Translations under genes and position numbers: made by a program
Origin: Sambucus nigra
Taxonomy: Eukaryota > Streptophyta > Magnoliopsida > Dipsacales > Adoxaceae
Direction of reading: 5' to 3'
Assembly: GCA_949130495.1 (NCBI GenBank)
Contig: OX422218.1
Span: 38,929,651-38,993,650 of the forward strand
DNA length: 64,000 nucleotides
The notes under the pieces: model-generated
The model's input: only the letters and a program-made list of their open reading frames with translations
What the model was told of the DNA's origin: nothing
Database searches by the model: none
In this document: in pieces, positions 10,111 through 20,991 of the stretch
Layout of the letters: every line of letters begins with the position of its first letter
How positions within the stretch are numbered: position 1 is the stretch's first letter

Positions 10111-10595
10111 TATGTTTTTTTAAATAACGCTAAAAAGATTTTTTTTTATATATAAATTGTTTTATGTATTATAACATTCAGGTTTTATCGTTATTTAAAA
10201 TAAATGTTTAAAAAGTTAATAACATTATTATTCATAAAAAAAACTTTTTTTTCATTTTTTTCGGTTTTTTTTCCATTGAACAAAATAAAAACGTTTTCAT
10301 TTACAATAATATTTTGTTATATATATATATGTATAAATAACTAATAGAAAAAGAGATTTTTTTTTCAAAATATATAAATGAACATTAAAAAACTGTTCTT
10401 TTTAGTTTTATAACCTTTTTTAAAATATAAAAGCAACTTTAAAAAAATTTACTTGTATAAAAAAGGGAACATGTTTTTTATATACAAAAAGTTTTTTAAT
10501 GCAAAGAGTTTATACCTATGATTTTTTGATACATACATGTGTATAGTTAGTTCGACACATTAATAAGAGAGAGAGTATAGTTAGTTAGACACATT

Positions 10596-10598
<3 letters not shown>
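10111..10598. other. AT-rich spacer with T- and A-runs
   Basis: There is no gene. Homopolymer-rich sequence is matched at 60531-61047. Confidence 0.5.

Positions 10599-10599
<1 letters not shown>

Positions 10600-10649
<50 letters not shown>
10600..10649. repeat. (GA)n microsatellite with duplicated leader
   Basis: A GA run preceded by two copies of an ACACATTAATAAGAGAGAGA-type leader. The alpha2 locus (about 60982-61080) has one more leader copy and a shorter final GA run. Confidence 0.9.
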
Positions 10650-10651
<2 letters not shown>

Positions 10652-10984
10652 TTTTTGTTAAATGACACTTGGATTTCAACGATTGAGAGACATCAAAAGA
10701 TGATGTCTCTGACAACATCAAAAAATTTTCCCCATAACACCTGTTGGTCTATTCACAATTTAGTAGGTGCCGACACCAAATTTTATTTGTTCAAAGTAAT
10801 GGACTTCCAATTAGCATGGTACATATGATAACACCAATTAAAAATATTTAATAAATATTTTTTTAATAGTAAATGCAGTTACATACTCATCATATTATAA
10901 TGTGTCAGTTTGATGGAATATTTTTTTAAACAAATCAGACTAGTAGTTTGGACTCGCGTAAACAAAAAATACGGTGTCATTTTA

Positions 10985-11375
10985 AACAAAAAATAACAAT
11001 ATCATGTTAACACAATATTATAAAGTTGATAAATTGTTCAGATTCCTTTACATTTTAATATGTTGTAAAATTTTTAAAAAGATTACGAAGGAGTAAGCAT
11101 GCTGTAAAGTATGTCCTAAATTTTTTCCAAGAGTCAAATGAAAAAAAAAAAAATTTACATCTAATAGTTACAACTAGGAATTAGGTTATAAATATTAAGC
11201 ATATGTGTAAATGGGACCAATGAGAAAATGAATTGGATTAAAAAAAATTAATTTTCAATGTTTCCCATAAAAAACACGGTGTATTATTTTTCATTACAAA
11301 AACAATTAAATTTAAAGGCACGTATGAGATAATTTTTTATTTTTTTAATTTACAACAAGACAAATTCAAAACATT
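10985..11375. repeat. Diverged fragment of the 1.21-kb tandem repeat
   Basis: It contains the unit's hallmark words in order: AACACAATATTATAAAGT, ATCTAATAGTTACAACTAGG, GTGTAAATGGGACCAATGAG and a closing TTTACAACAAGA. It is clearly older and more diverged than U1-U9 at 22-49 kb. The alpha2 copy is about 61418-61807. Confidence 0.7.
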
Positions 11376-11539
11376 ATTTTTTCTATCAACAATATGGTAC
11401 GTGTGGATACCCACATGACTTTCTCCAAGCAACCTAGTGGAATATCAATAAGCTTGGTACAAATGATAACACTATAATATGGGAGAAGACCTTTCACGTG
11501 GCATAATAATGTTGTGTCTTTTTTCAAAATTTTAATATA

Positions 11540-12600
11540 TGTATATATTGCAACATGTAAGGCCAGGATATCCACAAAATCTTGTGATCTTTATTAAAAT
11601 ATTTCTGTCAATTGTCACAATTTTTCTATTCTAATAATTAGCTGTTTCTACCCACTCTTGCTATCTTTCGAGATACTCATGGGTATTCAATTTCACACGG
11701 GATTCACATGGGTATCCACATGGGTATTTCAATATTTTAACTTGCACGTTCATATATATATATATATATATATTAAGAACTTGAACAAAAGATTATATAT
11801 TGCAACATGTAAGGCCATGATATCCACAAAATCTTGTCATCTTTCGGGATTCACATGGGTATCGACATGGGTAGTTCAATATTTTAAGTGGAAGCAATTA
11901 TCGTTGATATTAGATATTGTTCCTAAATATTTGCAAATTTTTGCTGATACAAAAATGAGTTGCGCAGTTATAAATGGTCTACTGGATCTTGCAGATGAGT
12001 GTTCTTTTGTACTTCTTTAAGCACAACATTGGAATGAGTGTTCTTTTGTACTTCTTTTTTACTCTCAAGTCACTCAATTATAACTGCCCTTAAATTTTTG
12101 CAAATTTTGCGAGATATAAAACTGAGTTGCGCTGCTGACCGGAGAACTGCATGAAGTTTAAAATAGCCTCTGGGGTTTTGCAGATTGCTATTCTTTTGAA
12201 CTTCTTTAACCATAACAATAGAAGAAGAGAATCACTTGCTACCTACTTTCTTAGTAAATAAGTTCTTAGTCGGGTAGTGTCGCATTTTCATTGTGTATTG
12301 TTCGTATTTGGTTACAAAAAAATATCTGTAATCGGATCAAGTAGTGTTGTGTCACTTTGATTTGATAGTGCTCATGATTGGTAAACAAATAAGATTTAGT
12401 TTCATGTCGCGCTTTCATTCGATTTTGTTCATGTGTGGTAAAAAAAAATAAGATTTCATGTCACGCTCGCTAAAAAATAATTATCGCGGGATGTAAATAA
12501 AAAGAATGCAAAAAATTCAACTCGCGGTGATTCTATGGCGTATTTTTTTAATAATATTTTACTTCTTATAAATTTGGTTTCGTAAATTTAAATTATAGGG
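11540..12600. repeat. R2 repeat with internal duplication
   Basis: CAACATGTAAGGCCAKGATA followed by TCCACAAAATCTTG occurs at about 11550 and again at about 11803, each leading into CACATGGGTAT words; a TA run at 11752-11773 separates them. Near 12030 this copy has a second GAGTGTTCTTTTGTACTTCT in place of about 60 bp present in alpha2, a copy-specific rearrangement. Long open frames across it are not genes. Confidence 0.6.
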
Positions 12601-12990
12601 AGAAAGTGTTATATATATTATGTTTTTATAAACACTTCTAAGTTTAATTTTAATGCACATTCTTATGTGTGTAAATGTTTATAAATGGTGAATGGCTATT
12701 CTCTTATGCACGTGGTTGCAACTTTTTACACCTTCACATTTTTCCTCATTCTATTCGGTCAGACCTTTAGCCATCGGGCCAAGGCAAAATAGGGTGTTCA
12801 AAGTATCATTATAAGAAATGACGGTGTCCTTCTCACAGTTATTATAATATAAGGGTATGATCGCCTTTATTTTTCAAAGGAGAAAAATTATTAATAACCA
12901 AATCGGAGAAAAAGCCTCTCCTAGTGGCTCTTACAAGCGGTAAAGAAAAAATAAATAACACTAAAATTTACAAGATCTTGTACAAGAAAA
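12601..12990. other. Non-coding spacer, possibly LINE 3' flank
   Basis: There is no gene. On the minus strand it lies downstream of the LINE ORF1 remnant ending near 13000 and may include its truncated tail, but no poly(A) run or target duplication was found. Confidence 0.35.
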
Positions 12991-12999
12991 AGAAGACCT

Positions 13000-14510
13000 T
13001 AAATTATATTAAGTGCCAATTTCTCCTCACGAGTTACGGTCGAAAACTCCACTAAAAAATTCTTGATTCTTTTCTTTTGAGAGTTATAGTCCACCAAGTC
13101 ATCTTCAGTGTTGCCTAGGATATCGAATGAATTGCTATCTTGTGTTTGAAAATGTATGTTTCTGCCTTTTTTAATAATTGAATCTTCAATAAAAGCCCTA
13201 GCTTTGGCTGAATTAGGACTCAGGCTGAATTAGGACTCATTCCTAAATCAAATTTGGGGAGCTCGACTTATAAATTCAATCCATGACTGATTAAATTTGA
13301 TATATCCTCTAGAGCTGGCATTTCATCTTCAGAAATTGAATTGTTATTCTCACTATTGCCACTATCACAATAATCCACTATTTTAGATGCCAATATAATT
13401 GATGATACCACGTCAACTATACGATTCAGTATCACTATTTTCCCCACGCTACCTGATTTAGAGTTTATGCCACGTGCATTAGTTATGGTATCATATTGAA
13501 CAAGGCTTGTTTCAACCGGATTCTTGGGGGTATGCTCCATATTATTTGGTAAATCTTTAGAAGTCAAATTGTTATGAGCCACATGTGGAGTTGAGGTGTA
13601 ATTTAATCTACCTAACTGTACGTGATTTTCCTGCTGAACAGGTGGATCCAAATTTTTTCCATTATTCACCACGTGGACAGTTGGAGCTTGTTGACTTAAG
13701 GATATATAGGCACCTGCATCATTAGCCCTATCATCTAACCCAAAATTCTCTCATGTAGAGACATGTTTGCCTACAAACTCTTTTTCCATCTCATTATTCA
13801 AGTGAGTTCCATTTTTTTCGAAAAAATGAAAATGTTTTTTCGTACCTTGGTTAGAAACTCTTTGAGGTTTCCCTGATCCATGATGGGATTTATGCTTGAC
13901 ATTTTTACAATTTGAAATTGCGTGTCCAACACTTCCACCATAATCACAAAAAGGTGGGGTATCCATAAAGGAAACTTTTATTGGAATTTTCTCATTTTCA
14001 ACTTCAACCACCACAACAGTAGGAAGATTGAGAGAAAAATCAACTTCAATAAGAACCCTAACATATAAACTATACTTTTGGTTAATTGTAGATGAGTCGT
14101 TTCGAATGGGGATCGCAATGCAGCGAGCAATTTCCAAAAATAATCTCCGGTGCCAAAAAACTCCTGGTAAATCCAAAAATCGAACCCAAACATGGACATA
14201 TGAGGAAACAAAAGATGAGGGGTTAAAGTTTGGACACCTATGAATAATTTTGAAAAACAAATTTCTAATCTTAAGGGGCCAGGCATCCTTCCCCTTGAAA
14301 GATCTTTTAGAGAATCAATGTAAATAGTATAATATCCTTTACCTTTGGGAGTAAGCTTCAATGGTTATGTGGCAGCCCTACTTTTGAGGTAATTTTCTTC
14401 AACTCCTCTGTAGTTGGAACATGCTTCCCTTCTCTAAAATCAACCTTCCCAACAATCTAGATTTAAAAGATCGAAGTGACTCTGTGTAAACATTTTCTGA
14501 GATCTTAATA
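13000..14510 (-). pseudogene. LINE ORF1 remnant: DUF4283 domain, degenerate zinc knuckle, linker
   Basis: On the minus strand from 14510 the frames encode, in order: the start of a DUF4283-type domain (SLRSFKSRLLGRLIL), a GKGYYTIYIDSL strand (about 14340-14310), VHVWVRFLDLPGVFWHRRLF (about 14195-14135), a CCHC-like knuckle (about 13960-13915) and a polar linker ending at 13268. At least one frameshift near 14250 separates the first part from the second. The knuckle has Gly where the second Cys is expected (C-x2-G-x4-H-x4-C), so zinc binding is probably lost. No endonuclease or reverse transcriptase follows. The start of the linker recurs at the right edge of the window (63700-64000). Confidence 0.8.
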
Positions 14511-14514
14511 ATAG

Positions 14515-16112
14515 GTGTGTCATGATGATAGTGGGGTTGAGGTAGATCGTGAAAGTAAGAAGACATCTGTGAGGTTCCATGCACGCCCGAGTGAGCAAGG
14601 CAATAGGTGGATTCGCGTGATGGGTCTTCCCCTGCACCTATGGGGGAAGAAGTTTTTAAAGTTGTTGGTGATAAATTTGGAGGCTTTGCAAGAGTTGACC
14701 ATGCTATCTTAATAGGGGAGGAGTTGCGCTGGGCTAGAATCCTTGTACATGGGATGGAGCTCCTCCCAACCAAAATAACCATCGCTAGTGGGGGCTGGGT
14801 GTTTGTTTTAACCATCTGTGAGGACGTTCCGTTATGTATAAGTGGAGTTCTAGCAACTCAAATAGAGGATTGCACTTTGTTATCATTTGAGGTTCCTGAT
14901 CCAGATGGGCAACTTCAGGCGACATACAATTCTAGAAAAGAGGTGAACTGTGTCGCCGTGGAGGTGCCGAAGCAGGCGTCGACCTACGTAGCGGGTTGTG
15001 GTAAATGTGATGGAGGCAGGGAATTCTCACTTGGGCATGCTGAGCTGTATACTACAGAGATTACGACTACGGCTTCGATAGCAACGCTCAAAACAGGAAT
15101 AGGAGGGGAACTCATCGGAGGCATCATGGAGGAGAAACAAAAGGTCGTCAGCGAGGGAATACCGCAGACCAGTAAACCGGAGATAGGGGTAGGGAATGCG
15201 AAGCCTGTACCGATTACGGCGTCAGCTGGATGGAAATCCGACGATAGTAGCATCCCCGCACAGGGATGGGCGGTTGAGACACTGTAGCTCGATGGCGAGG
15301 ACTCACCATGGAACAAAGCGGACAACCCCAATTCAAACGCTTTGGGTCCAATAAAAATTGATCAGCATGTAGGGTGTAAAGTATTTCATATAGTGAAAGA
15401 CACTATAAAAGGGATAGAACCGGGTGTGAGTGGAACAGTTATTAATTGTATAAAAGGGACAAAAAAGGATGGAAGGGCACAGTGCCACATTGACAACGCA
15501 TGGGTGGAAAAAAATAGTTTATTTAAGGAAAAAGGGTGGATTTCTGTAAAGGGTAATAAAGATATCAATAATCAGTCTCTAGATGGTGGGGTAGAATTAT
15601 TAAATAGCAACAGTAGGGTATCTGTCTCTACTCACATGCCACTTTCGGCATATGCGGAATTGGAAAATGAGTGCGTGGGGGTTATTCCTGAAAAGAATGT
15701 TCAAGTCGAAAATTATTTAGTCAGTGGCGGATCTCGGGGGATCCAAACCAGGAAGAAATTATTTATTTCAGCCAGGCAAAGGGTTAAACAAGTGGCAATT
15801 AATGGGAGGATCCCTATTTCAGGTTTCAAGACTACGCATGCTATCAATATGGGTGGATCTGTCAACTCAGACAAGGGGACAATGTGTGAGGACTATAAAG
15901 AATGTTGTTCTAATAAACGTGGTGGTTTATTAAACAATTTGTGCAGCAATAGCGTGGGGACCATACCAAATTCCAAGCAAAAATATCATGTGTCACAGGG
16001 GCATTATGATGGAGGCAATAAAATCAGAGAGGGGATGTTTTCGTCTGAGAAGAGGGTTAAATTAGTAAATATTAATCTGAGGGGGGAGAAAATAAGGAAG
16101 GAGGGGAGTTAA
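14515..16112 (+). pseudogene. LINE ORF1 (DUF4283-type), one frameshift and one nonsense codon
   Basis: The N-terminal part shows RWIRVMGLPLHLWG, the nucleic-acid-binding DUF4283 signature of plant retroelements. A shift in the GGGGGAAG run near 14640 moves the frame to the one used from 14607 onward (VFKVVGDKFGGF, then RWARILVHG). That frame is then open to 16112 except for a TAG at 15285-15287, where the related copies have TTG. The remainder is a polar linker of about 350 residues. ORF1 proteins of this class bind element RNA; this copy could not make a full product. Confidence 0.8.
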
Positions 16113-16497
16113 GGAAAAAGCATGGGTCAGAGGTGTTCATGGAAAAAAATAAAGGGAAGAATGACGTTTATCTCGGATCATCCTTGTTAAATCTTAAAAA
16201 TATTATGGCGTTTAGTAGTGTGGGAAAAAAAGGAATAAAAGGCAAGGCAGTGGGGAAATGTAGTGAGGGGAAAAAAAAGATGGTGGTGGCTAGCGAAATG
16301 TCGACGGGGGATAGTAAATAAGAGAATGCGTCTTTTCAGGAACTAAACGATTCGAGACTATGGGTAGAGTTAAAGATTCCAAACCAGGAAGAAATTATTA
16401 AAACTAATGAGGAAGAAGGTTGGGAAAAAGATCCGATGGGATGGAGGGAGGACTTATTAGGATCTTTTAGCAATGACGCGGGAATTGTTTTTAAGGG

Positions 16498-17345
16498 GTG
16501 CGAGATGGAGGGGGCCTTCATTTCTGTATGGGAGGCGACTTCAATGTGGTGAGATTTGGAACGGAAAGAAGCAACGGTGGTATAATTGATCGATATATGA
16601 GAGATTTCTCTGACTTCATTAACGGGATGGAGCTAATGGACTTAACCCTAGAAGGGGGTTTGTTTACCTGGTCGAGCCTCAGGGATCTGTCGTCTTTATC
16701 TCGACTAAACAGATTTCTTATATCTCTGGGTTAGGAGGATCATTTTCCAGGTGTAATCCAGTCTTGTTTACCTAGGTTAATGTCGGATCATTGCCCTATT
16801 CTTCTTGAATGTGGGGGATTGAGGGAAGGGAGGATTCCATTTAGATTTGAGAATATGTGGCTCAAGGAACCAAATTTTCAGGATAGAGTTAGAGATTGGT
16901 GTCTTAGGTATGAGGTGGAAGGGAATGCTAGTTTCAGATTGGCTGTAAAGCTATGTTTGCTCAAAGAAGATTTAAGGAAGTGGAACAGAGAAGTGTTAGG
17001 TAATATTCAGGTGGTTATAACAAGTTTGATGAAGGAGATAAGAAGTCTTGATGAGAAAGAAGAGATATACATGCTATCGGAAGAGGAGAGGAGAGTTAGA
17101 GAGACTAAAAAGGGGGAGTTAGGGAAGAGGTTAATTCAGGAAGAAATCAGTTGGCGACAAAAACCCAGGGCTCTATGGTTGCGGGGAGGAGAATCGAATA
17201 CTAAGTTCTTTCACAAAGCCGCAAATGCCCACCGACGCGGAAACTTTATAGGCAAAATTGAAGTGGGGGGAGAGGTGTTTGAAGAGGCGAGTGAGGTGAG
17301 GGGGTCCAAGTGGGGGGAGAGGTGTTCGAAGAGACACTTTGTGTA
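16498..17345 (+). pseudogene. LINE ORF2 fragment: C-terminal endonuclease and pre-RT region
   Basis: It starts inside the apurinic-like endonuclease at the GGDFNVVRF motif, continues through LTLEGGLFTWSS and reaches the SDHCPILL motif (about 16780). One in-frame TAG at 16732-16734 interrupts it. The following segment has the conserved WRQKPRALWLRGGESNTKFF stretch that precedes the reverse transcriptase. Near 17265-17340 a 46-bp segment containing GTGGGGGGAGAGGTGTT is tandemly duplicated, and the sequence then becomes non-LINE. The catalytic N-terminal half of the endonuclease and all of the reverse transcriptase are missing. Confidence 0.85.
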
Positions 17346-17950
17346 ATTGGAAAGTTAACTCAATATTTTGGGATTTTATTACAAGGAAAAAAGATAGGCG
17401 TTATAATTACAAAGCGGTCTTTTGACAAAATATTTACAATGTTATTTTATAAAAACTGGCAGTGTTATCTTGAAAAAAGTAGCAGTGGTTTAAATAACAA
17501 TATTAAAATGCTATTTTATTTAAATTGAATATCTAATGTTACGGACTAAACGTGGTATACTAGTTTGGTCCTAGCGAGGGCATACATGTATAAATGACGG
17601 TAAATAAAGAGATGTATATCAAAGGAATCCCTATTGAAGGCCAGAACGTAAGTTTGCACCAAGCTCTACTATAAACTGTATGCACTAATTTTCCCAATTG
17701 CCCCAACTCCAATGTTCCACCACAATACGTCAACGAGGGTCTATGCCTTCTGCGACCATATTGTGTTGACCAGAATAAGCTTAAAAACAAAGAATATAAT
17801 ACTTCTACTTAGATGAAACTAAAATCTATATGTTTTGAACTGTAATGTACACTACTCAAATCAGAATGATACGCGTTGACTAAAATTAGTAAAAAATGCT
17901 TTGGGCAAGGTCGTTTTGAGTAGGGTGTTAAAGTAAAAATAATTACTTTC
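17346..17950. other. Unassigned spacer with a 76-codon frame shared by both beta copies
   Basis: The minus-strand frame 17790-17560 is open in both beta copies (also 33546-33316) with few differences. It resembles no family I know and lacks a signal peptide. Upstream, 17383-17520 contains repeated AAAATATTTACAATGTTATT-type words that could be subterminal repeats of a DNA transposon. Confidence 0.4.
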
Positions 17951-18956
17951 ATGAAACCAATAATAAAAATATGTGAAATCGATGGTCATCATAAAAGTTT
18001 CAAATGCATAAATACGCCTACAAAACCTCTAAAACTCGAAGAATGTGGGAATGTAATGCATGTTGAAAAGTCGGCTAACCAACGTGCATCATCGTTTACA
18101 TCGATTGGCCAAAATTTCTTTATAGGTGTCTATCAGTGGGCCAATGTGCATCATTTCAGTGTCGATTGGCTCACTTGACTTTATGCATTGTGTCGGCTGA
18201 CCGACGTGCAGCGTCGTTTGGGATACTGTTCCTTTATAACCTAAATATAATATACATACATGCAATCAAATAATTTATTAGAGAAAATGCATTTTGTTTT
18301 AAAAATGAAGTTCACGCCTGTTTCAAAATATGCACTACAAATGTAACAATGTACAAGGACTGCATTTTTGTTCCGCAACCGCCCCAATTTGGATTTTACA
18401 TTTTATGGGAAGAAAAAGAAATCTATAAAAATAAGGTACTAAATAGTTTGGTCACAAAAATTTAAATAATTACTCAAGTAAAAAACTGATGTTGGAAAAA
18501 TTGAATCTATGGTCTGAAAATACCATGTACAAGTCAATGTATAGAATAAGCATCACGATGAAACCACGTTCTGCAGCAATAAAAAATTGAAATAAAATAG
18601 GGAAAACACACAACGTTACAAAAACCCAATTTTAAAATAGCAGAAACACTATCAGATTCCTAATTCCCCCATGTGTTCGTTATTCAGACCAACAAAAAAA
18701 TTATGCTACATTCTTGGGTTAATATTAGGAAAAATGACATTGTTTTTGTCAACTACATAAAATTTTCCTTTTATGCTGAATATAAGTTTCATTTTACCAT
18801 CTATTTATCATAATGTACAACGAAAGATAGATATTATTCAACACAAGAGACCCAACTAAAGACATCACAACAATTTCTTATCCTATGAAATGAAATGTAA
18901 TATTATGATACAATGCCATTACCAAATCTGTACAAATTATATGTAAAAAAAACTTA
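17951..18956. repeat. Ancestral spacer shared by alpha and beta blocks
   Basis: It matches 2222-2857. The first part and the 18421-18956 part are separated here by about 400 bp with three GTCGGCTRACCRACGTGCA-like or GTCGATTGGC-like words (18070-18215). The beta2 copy lacks about 490 bp between 17848 and 18340, closed at a TGTAA word. Confidence 0.6.
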
Positions 18957-19591
18957 CATAGGTGTAATAAAGAGTTGTGCCTACAAAAACGGAGAAAAAC
19001 ATGGCAAACCCCTTTTAATAACACATGTGAATAACCTCCTGATGACTTTTTCTATTTGCTATTAATTGTTGCCAACGTGGGGTTGTGCATGATATATAAT
19101 ATCCTTAACATTCACCATCAAGCGCAGTGTGGGAGGAATGGACACACCAAACTTGATCAAAATTGATTAAAAGTTGAGCTTGAAATGACAATCCTTGTTA
19201 AGCTTGAAACCAAAATCTTTGTGAGAACCTTGCTAAAGTCTCCAGAACCATAGTGAGCTAAAATGAAGGACAACAGCTAGTTGGAGTCTTCCAAATAGGA
19301 GTTTCTAAAATTACTGAGTTGACTAAGGTTTCGCAGTGTGATCAAACCAAGTGAAAAGATCTCCACTATCACCAAAACCTTGAGAATAAACAAAACCCAT
19401 TGATTTCCACCATGATAGACGCAAGGGTACGATACTAAACTTCATAAAAAAATTAATAATGTCTCTTAGACTGTAATGGGGTTGATCAACATTGATTCAG
19501 AGGCTCAATTATAGGTTTTGGCTGGACCGACAGTTATAAAGAGCCTTTTGGGAAAAATGAGCTTAATCACAATGGATTCAGAGGCGCTAAT

Positions 19592-20991
19592 TGATAATAC
19601 GCATATATCGCGTATTTCATCCGTCGAACCTATGCATGTTAGCTCCATTGGGTGCCTTAATCTCTCTATTTAAGCCCGTTAACCAGAAAACCTCGGTTTA
19701 TATTGATAACAGGCTATATGAGGTATGATTGGGCTTTTGTTGGTATTTAGGTACTAAGAATGGATGCATTCCGCGCAATTTTCGTACACAATGACACGTT
19801 CAAGGGCAATCCGATCATTTTACAGCTTGGGCACCCGGCCCGATATGACCACGGAAGTTGTATCTCTCCTCGCTAGCTTGGCGTGACCGCGAACGGTGCG
19901 TGATTCCTAGTCCGTATGACGAAGTTACGACAATTTGAGCGGAGATGGAAAGCATGCCAAAACAGGGGAAACTGCTGTCTGCCTTGCTTGATCGATCGAT
20001 TGAGCCTGGAGGTCGATCGATCGACCACAGGGTTCGATCGATCGATCCCCTATTTTTCTGCAGATATTTTCTCTTCATTTTCTTTCTTCTTTTCTTTTAT
20101 TCCAACTTACTACTTAAGGCAATTTTTGTTGTAATAAGAGAGAGACTCTCATATTCTGATGTAGATAGTTTTAGGATACATTTTAGGTTAGGGTTTGGTT
20201 TAGAGAGTTAATTTTCTCTTCTTCTTGGATTGACAACCCATGGGTTTTGTAAGATTGAACTATTCATTGCCATCTCCTTTAGTATAGCTTTGTTCTTCAT
20301 TCTTTCTTTTCTTTGAAATTTAGTTTCCATGCTTTCTAACTAGTATACATGCTGTAATTCTTACTGTCCTAGTTTAATTAGTGTACTTCACCATGCACCC
20401 TTAGATAAATAGTGTCAAGATTTCATTTCCGCCATTTTCGGGCCCCGAGCTCTGAAAATTATGTTTTGTACAAACTTGCATTTAATTGAACCCGCACGAA
20501 TTAAAGTCGGATTATTATGCGTTTAACTTTCTATGTCATGCATCATTAGTGTTTATAGAAATAATCCGAGTTTAATACGCGTGCGAGTAATTTTCGGTTA
20601 AGTATTTACTCTCGCAACATTTGCTTAAATTCCTTATTGTGTCAAGTTTATATTTAATTGATAATGCTCGATTAAATTGCTTTCAAGCTGGAATCTTGAA
20701 TAGTAGTTGTTTCGATCCGTATGGTTGGATGATATCCCGATCCTCGTTTTACTCTATTTAGACTTAACTTCTATTTTCTTTTATTTACGACCAACAATCA
20801 CCTTTTTACACTTTTATTCCTGAATTTAATAATCTATTACGATCTATCAAACATTCTCCGTGGATTCGATACCCGACTTACCGCTGTACTCACTAGTTGA
20901 GTGTAGTCGTAATTTAGGTTTTTGTATTAACGCGGTGAAACAAATTCAACGATTAGTGTTCTGACGCGACGCTACTTTTCATGCCTAATCA
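19592..20991. mobile_element. Solo LTR-A, 1400 bp
   Basis: It begins TGATAATACG and ends CCTAATCA (TG...CA) and is flanked by a 5-bp target duplication, CTAAT on the left and CTAAC on the right. Empty sites are visible: in Copia-2 (26132-26145) and Copia-5 (about 45812-45826) the sequence GAGGCGCTAACCC is continuous. The right end contains TGGATTCGATACCCGACTTA, like the LTR ends of plant Ty3/Gypsy-type elements, but the superfamily is not proven. There is no internal region, so it is a product of LTR-LTR recombination. Confidence 0.9.
19990..20047. repeat. Three GATCGATCGATC-type palindromes
   Basis: Three self-complementary GATCGATCGAT-type blocks at 19990-20000, 20013-20025 and 20035-20047 sit within the central part of solo LTR-A. 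The same three blocks occur in the beta2 copy at 35251-35311. Confidence 0.85.

Larger units (their letters stand above)
1..13537. repeat. Segmental duplication, copy alpha1
   Basis: This block matches 49589-64000 nearly base for base, in the same order and strand. The offset drifts from 49588 at the left to about 50463 at the right through microsatellite length changes and a few indels. The largest indel is an 849-bp segment missing here after position 10110. The block is cut by the window start, so its true left edge is unseen; in alpha2 the homology begins inside a LINE fragment. Sparse mismatches suggest a recent duplication, but a false duplication in the assembly cannot be excluded from sequence alone. 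Confidence 0.95.
14515..17345 (+). mobile_element. LINE (non-LTR, L1-type plant clade), truncated and internally deleted
   Basis: This is the most complete LINE in the window: ORF1 (about 14515-16112), an ORF1/ORF2 transition, then the second half of the endonuclease and the segment between endonuclease and reverse transcriptase. The first half of the endonuclease is deleted near 16520, and the whole reverse transcriptase and 3' end are missing after 17345. It meets the oppositely oriented LINE ORF1 remnant head to head near 14512. Related shorter copies are at 1-564, 30834-33108 and 49417-50152. Confidence 0.85.

Noticed and set aside
11658..12020. 120-codon plus-strand frame with repeated HTGFTWVSTWV-like segments
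   Set aside because: It is generated by the R2 CACATGGGTAT words and a TA run; the alpha2 version ends earlier at a different stop.
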